From the NCBI GenBank assembly GCA_029882335.1, contig JAOUKW010000145.1:1-9223 (forward strand): a stretch of DNA of 9,223 nucleotides, read 5' to 3'. How positions within the stretch are numbered: position 1 is the first letter of the stretch; the number at the start of each line of letters is the position of its first letter. Source of the stretch: Candidatus Heimdallarchaeota archaeon (GTDB lineage: Archaea > Asgardarchaeota > Heimdallarchaeia > Heimdallarchaeales > Kariarchaeaceae). Of the stretch, positions 6,670 through 9,223 are shown one piece after another. The translations under genes and the position numbers were made by a program. The notes under the pieces were generated by a model that made no database searches, had not been told where the DNA came from, and was given only the letters and a program-made list of their open reading frames with translations.

Positions 6670-7123
6670 AAATTAGATCATGTAACCAAAATTCAATGGC
6701 AACGGCAAATACACAATTACCCAGTGCGTAAAATAATCTATTATTCATTTTCATGAATTTCAAATCTATCTTCATATTTTTGTCTTCAGGTAGCATATTT
6801 GTAAATGCAATACCTGCTAGTGAGAAAACAAAGAATATTTCGATGTTTAGACCTACAAAAATAACAAGTGCACTTTCACCTCCAACAGTCCAAAATGCAG
6901 ACCTATTTGTTATTGGTACCAGTAATGCGTTCCACCATTCATTGAAGAAATCCATACCAGTATATGCAAGTCCTGCAAATACAGAATTCCAATTCTTCTT
7001 CTTGATTTCATGAGAATAAACATATATGACAAATCCCATCATGGGGATGATATACCATTTAAATCCATCATCAGGTATTTTTCGTAGTAAGTCAAGTGCA
7101 GTTTGAGTTTCAGGTGTGACCAT
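6656..7123 (-). CDS. Four-helix integral membrane protein of unknown function, probably truncated
   Basis: This 155-residue protein has four hydrophobic segments: about 22-37, 47-68, 83-108 and 130-148. The N-terminal 20 residues are polar. Conserved-looking aromatic and polar residues lie within the membrane parts (N-E-W-W-N at 61-65, G-G-E-S at 81-84, N-N-R-L at 127-130), which suggests more than a simple anchor. I do not recognise the family. The protein ends only seven residues after the fourth helix, exactly at a palindrome and 5 bases from the convergent tnpB stop. This suggests that the C-terminal part was lost when the tnpB element arrived. The ATG at 7121-7123 has no Shine-Dalgarno site but has a TATA-like box 25 bases upstream, fitting a leaderless transcript. 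The gene is transcribed divergently from the acetyltransferase pair. Confidence 0.75.
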   Translation of the reverse strand: MVTPETQTALDLLRKIPDDGFKWYIIPMMGFVIYVYSHEIKKKNWNSVFAGLAYTGMDFFNEWWNALLVPITNRSAFWTVGGESALVIFVGLNIEIFFVFSLAGIAFTNMLPEDKNMKIDLKFMKMNNRLFYALGNCVFAVAIEFWLHDLICTYN

Positions 7124-7147
7124 GTTGAATCAATTTGAAATGATGAA

Positions 7148-7155
7148 ATTATAAA
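7148..7155 (-). promoter_or_regulatory. Candidate TATA box for the membrane-protein gene
   Basis: Read on the minus strand this is TTTATAAT, centred about 28 bases before the ATG at 7123. That spacing is expected for an archaeal leaderless transcript starting at or next to the ATG. No Shine-Dalgarno sequence precedes the ATG, which agrees. Confidence 0.45.
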
Positions 7156-7190
7156 TATTTGCTGTGTTGTATATTAAAATAAACTATTTA

Positions 7191-7205
7191 GTAGTTGTAA
7201 ACTAC
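7191..7205. repeat. Short inverted repeat in the divergent intergenic region
   Basis: GTAGTT and AACTAC, separated by GTA, form a 6-bp inverted repeat about 70 bases from the membrane gene and 155 from the acetyltransferase operon. An AAACTA word just to the left (7181-7186) recurs within it. It could be an operator serving either gene. The rest of this intergenic stretch (7124-7360) is AT-rich with no gene visible. Confidence 0.3.
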
Positions 7206-7322
7206 GATTATTTAAGTGATATCGAATTCTTATATAAACTCTTTATCAACGAATTACAAAATTTTTTTGATTTATGTAATGTATATTTTTTCAATTTAAA
7301 GTACCTACTAGGATAAAATTAC

Positions 7323-7330
7323 TTAAATAA
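7323..7330 (+). promoter_or_regulatory. Candidate TATA box for the acetyltransferase operon
   Basis: TTAAATAA lies about 34 bases before the ATG at 7361 and would give a leader of about 10 bases. Other A/T words nearby (TTTAAA at 7342-7347) are alternatives. The evidence is positional only. Confidence 0.3.
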
Positions 7331-7360
7331 TTGATACTTGATTTAAACTTTGAATATATT

Positions 7361-7909
7361 ATGAAGAAGAAACATCAGTCGAAATCGGTATTTTTTGAAC
7401 TTATTAGTGAAAACAATCATCAATCTATTGTTGATATTATCAATTCATATGAATACAAGGATTTTACGATCTTTCCTTTTTATTTTAATAGGAGGGATTT
7501 CTATGAGATAAAAGATGTAATAGAAACATTGAGTGAATTTAAAAGAGGAGCAAAAAAAGGAATTTGGGGTATATATGATAAGAAAACTCAACAATTATAT
7601 GGTTATGTTGATTACTATTATGGTTGGGATGCTCATGAGATGGAATTAAATATAGTCATTCATCCGGATAACGCTAATAAAGGACTAGGTAAGGAAGTGC
7701 TACGTTATATGATACGATATTTATTTGATAACTATTTTGTTAATACAATTTCTGGATGGTTTGATGAGGGAAATTCTGCAGCACAAAAGTTGTGTGATTC
7801 TTTAAAATTTAAATCATCAGGTATGATGAGAAATTACAAGCTGGTAAATGGTGAATATAGTGGTTTATACTGTTACAGCATATTAAGAAGAAACTGGGGG
7901 AAGGACTAA
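7361..7909 (+). CDS. GNAT-family N-acetyltransferase (first of two)
   Basis: This 182-residue protein has the GNAT fold, which moves an acetyl group from acetyl-CoA to an amine. Motif A lies at about 96-120: a beta strand (ELNIVIHP), then N-A-N-K-G-L-G110-K-E and a helix. It matches the [QR]xxGxG CoA-binding loop except that the first Gln/Arg is Ala105. A second CoA-side helix follows at 138-150 (N-S-A-A-Q-K-L-C...F). The arrangement is that of the RimJ/RimL (Acetyltransf_3) type; the substrate cannot be read from sequence. I chose ATG 7361. A TTG at 7331 in the same frame would add 10 residues (…ILDLNFEYI…) that look less like a natural start. The stop overlaps the next gene's ATG (TAATG), so the two are surely co-transcribed. 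Confidence 0.88.
   Translation: MKKKHQSKSVFFELISENNHQSIVDIINSYEYKDFTIFPFYFNRRDFYEIKDVIETLSEFKRGAKKGIWGIYDKKTQQLYGYVDYYYGWDAHEMELNIVIHPDNANKGLGKEVLRYMIRYLFDNYFVNTISGWFDEGNSAAQKLCDSLKFKSSGMMRNYKLVNGEYSGLYCYSILRRNWGKD
7896..7905 (+). promoter_or_regulatory. Ribosome binding site of the second acetyltransferase gene
   Basis: The purine run GGGGGAAGGA at the end of the first acetyltransferase gene lies 3 bases before the overlapping TAATG. It is the only strong Shine-Dalgarno-like site in the window. It fits the pattern of archaea that use leaderless starts for first genes and Shine-Dalgarno sites for internal operon genes. Confidence 0.55.
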
Positions 7910-8478
7910 TGCCACTTATAGGTGAGAATGTAGTTTTACGTGAAGTCCGGGTGGATGATAATCCATATTTTCAAATGTTAAGAAATGATATGGAAACGCA
8001 GGGCTTTAATCAGTCGCTTCCACCGGATTATACCATAGGAATGATTGCTAGTCAATCTTCAGAGAAAAAGTTTTCATTTGAAAGGGTAGATGGTAATTTT
8101 ACAATAGAAGAAAAAAATTCAGGTATTTTTGTTGGTAGAATTAGTTACTCCGGTTATGAAAAACGTCATACTGCAGCAGTTGGGATTGCATTACTGAAAG
8201 ATTTTTGGGGAAAAGGATATGGCTATGAGGCTCATGAACTGTTGTTGAAATTCTTGTTTCTTGAGCTAGGGGTTAGAGTCGTTCGTTGGTACACAACCAG
8301 TGAAAATATTGGATCATATAAATTAGCTCAAAAATCAGGATATCAAATATCTGTTAGAAAACCTGAAGCAATATTTAAGAGTGGTAAATTATTTGATATG
8401 TTGATGTTGGATTTAATAAGGGATGACTACTTTGCTCAACATCCTGAATTAACTGATGAATTGCGGCTATTACCTTAA
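7909..8478 (+). CDS. RimJ/RimL-type GNAT N-acetyltransferase (second of two)
   Basis: This 189-residue protein begins L-I-G-E-N-V-V-L-R-E-V, the typical first strand of RimJ/RimL-like GNATs. Motif A is clear: V-G-I-A-L-L-K-D-F-W-G101-K-G-Y-G105-Y-E-A, followed by a helix to about 120. S-E-N-I-G-S-Y-K-L-A-Q-K-S-G-Y (131-145) is the conserved CoA-binding N...S..L..K.GF block. The family includes ribosomal-protein N-terminal acetylases and antibiotic- or small-molecule acetylases; which one this is cannot be told. Its ATG shares one base with the previous stop (TAATG). A purine-rich GGGGGAAGGA (7896-7905) upstream is the best Shine-Dalgarno site in the window, indicating coupled or re-initiated translation. 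A short acidic tail (171-189) follows the fold. Confidence 0.92.
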   Translation: MPLIGENVVLREVRVDDNPYFQMLRNDMETQGFNQSLPPDYTIGMIASQSSEKKFSFERVDGNFTIEEKNSGIFVGRISYSGYEKRHTAAVGIALLKDFWGKGYGYEAHELLLKFLFLELGVRVVRWYTTSENIGSYKLAQKSGYQISVRKPEAIFKSGKLFDMLMLDLIRDDYFAQHPELTDELRLLP

Positions 8479-8484
8479 TTACCA

Positions 8485-8510
8485 TAATTTCTGTAATAAT
8501 GATCTAATTT
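8485..8510. repeat. Direct repeat flanking the DinB-like gene, copy 1
   Basis: TAATTTCTG followed, after a 7-base spacer, by GATCTAATTT. The same two words occur fused, sharing their G, at 9023-9040 on the other side of the DinB-like gene. The 11-base TGATCTAATTT part (8500-8510) occurs a third time, inverted, at 6670-6680. This copy lies in the 49-base gap between convergent genes. Confidence 0.45.
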
Positions 8511-8527
8511 ACTCAAATGGACAAACA

Positions 8528-8968
8528 TTACTCCAGATGTAACATTCTCATATATGTGGTTAATGCTCCCGTATGATGAACTTCATGATGAAATAGATGG
8601 AATATAATGGCAGATATCTTGATTTTATGGGTTGAATCATCCTCTGTATATTCTACTTCATGATCTAGTTGTTCCTCGCTTAGGTTATACAAATATTCTT
8701 CCAGAATTTGATGTCTTAGTTTCAGATAATCTTTAATTCCATTAATCGTAATTGTATCTGGTTTTTCATGCCACTGAGGGTCTTTACCCATTAACACATA
8801 TAGCCAGCCTTCTTCTGCTGATGCGATATGGTAGATTAATTCTCCAGTAGTTCTCATTTCATCATTTGGTTTCCAATCATAATACATAGGATCAGTAGGG
8901 ATTTTTTCAATTGCCAGATATAAATTATCCCTTATTTTTTCCCAGTTATCAAAAAAATCCGAGTTCAT
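8528..8968 (-). CDS. DinB/YfiT-like metal-binding protein
   Basis: This 146-residue protein has the usual length of a single-domain DinB-like four-helix bundle. The family's three metal-ligand histidines are present: His47 in L-I-Y-H-I-A and His128/His132 in the closing H-E-V-H-H-T-G-A-L motif. The N-terminal F-x2-N-W-x2-I-R and the W32-x-P motif are also typical. Known members include thiol-dependent (bacillithiol, mycothiol) transferases and damage-inducible proteins of unknown activity; the actual reaction is not evident. It is convergent with the acetyltransferase operon and has its own TATA-like box. ATG 8968 has no Shine-Dalgarno site, suggesting a leaderless message. The family is mainly bacterial, so lateral acquisition is possible, and the flanking direct repeats fit a mobile single-gene cassette. 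Confidence 0.88.
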   Translation of the reverse strand: MNSDFFDNWEKIRDNLYLAIEKIPTDPMYYDWKPNDEMRTTGELIYHIASAEEGWLYVLMGKDPQWHEKPDTITINGIKDYLKLRHQILEEYLYNLSEEQLDHEVEYTEDDSTHKIKISAIIFHLFHHEVHHTGALTTYMRMLHLE

Positions 8969-8990
8969 ATATTACTCAGTATTTTATAAT

Positions 8991-8998
8991 TATATAAA
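8991..8998 (-). promoter_or_regulatory. Candidate TATA box for the DinB-like gene
   Basis: On the minus strand this reads TTTATATA, centred about 26 bases upstream of the ATG at 8968, the spacing expected for a leaderless archaeal transcript. A second A/T-rich word (TTATAAAA) lies closer to the start and is less well placed. Confidence 0.4.
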
Positions 8999-9016
8999 TT
9001 TATAAATTTCAATATT

Positions 9017-9223
9017 CTAAACTAATTTCTGATCTAATTTGAAAAATAAATTATTTAATTCTTGACATTTATTATAACGAAAATTCACTTGGTAGTGAAT
9101 ATCAAATACTCGAACAAATAAATGGAATCTTAATACAAAATGCCCCATTAACAATAATAATAAATGTACTAATTTCAAGATATTGAATATTGGATTTGAA
9201 TCATTATAAAAAAATAATAATTC
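9017..9223 (-). CDS. Possible 3' end of a gene entering from the right edge
   Basis: A minus-strand frame is open from the right edge to a TAG at 9017-9019, 68 codons. It is rich in Leu and aromatic residues, with a hydrophobic middle (L-V-H-L-L-L-L-L-M-G) and a polar end. In DNA this AT-rich, an open run of this size is uncommon but not rare over six frames, and the leucines come from a low-complexity TTA run. I recognise no family. It may be non-coding. I see no other gene in 8969-9223. Confidence 0.2.
   Translation of the reverse strand, partial: ELLFFYNDSNPIFNILKLVHLLLLLMGHFVLRFHLFVRVFDIHYQVNFRYNKCQELNNLFFKLDQKLV
9023..9040. repeat. Direct repeat flanking the DinB-like gene, copy 2
   Basis: TAATTTCTGATCTAATTT is the compact form of the split repeat at 8485-8510, same orientation, about 55 bases upstream of the DinB-like start codon. 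Together the two copies bracket the gene. The low sequence complexity leaves room for coincidence. Confidence 0.45.
9083..9100. repeat. Seven-bp inverted repeat (hairpin or operator)
   Basis: ATTCACT and AGTGAAT form a perfect 7-bp stem around a four-base TGGT gap. It has no T-run on either side, so it is not an obvious terminator. It lies within the weak reading frame at the right edge and about 115 bases upstream of the DinB-like gene. A dimeric regulator site is possible. Confidence 0.4.

Noticed and set aside
6753..7013. A plus-strand open frame of 86 codons opposite the membrane-protein gene
   Set aside because: The minus-strand frame encodes clear membrane helices, and this one is its shadow.
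8479..8527. A terminator between the convergent acetyltransferase and DinB-like genes
   Set aside because: Only a 4-bp GTAA/TTAC inverted pair and no T-run are present, too little to call.

Overview
The window is strongly AT-rich and reads as archaeal accessory DNA. Start codons mostly lack a clear Shine-Dalgarno site, and several have a TATA-like box about 25-35 bases upstream, as archaeal promoters do. Arginine is mainly AGA, and the genes are of mixed, unlinked function. The lineage cannot be fixed from sequence alone. An AT-rich archaeon, possibly Asgard, or one of its extrachromosomal elements would fit, but no phylogenetic marker is present.

Left half (1-4518, minus strand): one uninterrupted reading frame of 1,506 codons runs off the left edge. 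It encodes a giant protein with no family name that I recognise. Two domain signatures are visible. One is a PD-(D/E)XK nuclease core (G-R-A-D then V-L-D-L-K). The other, about 200 residues further on, is a RecA/RadA-like fold whose Walker A motif has lost its lysine. No in-frame ATG exists at the natural N-terminus. An ATG does lie at 4503-4505, and it would be in frame if an adjacent (TA)4 tract had three units instead of four.

Middle (4519-6669): a 213-base AT-rich intergenic region contains a 22-base imperfect direct repeat. It is followed, divergently, by an unusually long (642 aa) TnpB/Cas12-related RNA-guided nuclease. The protein has a long helical, lysine-rich insert between RuvC-I and RuvC-II and a non-canonical RuvC-II. 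Its 3' end is rich in hairpins and probably doubles as an omega (guide-scaffold) RNA gene. No tnpA transposase is present. The gene stops 5 bases from the stop codon of a convergent membrane-protein gene, inside a perfect 16-bp palindrome.

Right part (6656-9223): in order come a four-helix membrane protein (minus), which looks cut short at its C-terminus; a divergent two-gene operon of GNAT acetyltransferases (plus, TAATG overlap); and a DinB/YfiT-like metal-binding protein (minus). The DinB gene is flanked by matching short direct repeats. The last 200 bases hold a hairpin and a weakly supported gene end.

The most noteworthy part is the divergent pair: the giant nuclease/RecA-like protein beside a lone, enlarged TnpB. 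Whether they work together is not shown by the sequence. The small genes on the right look like independent accessory genes.
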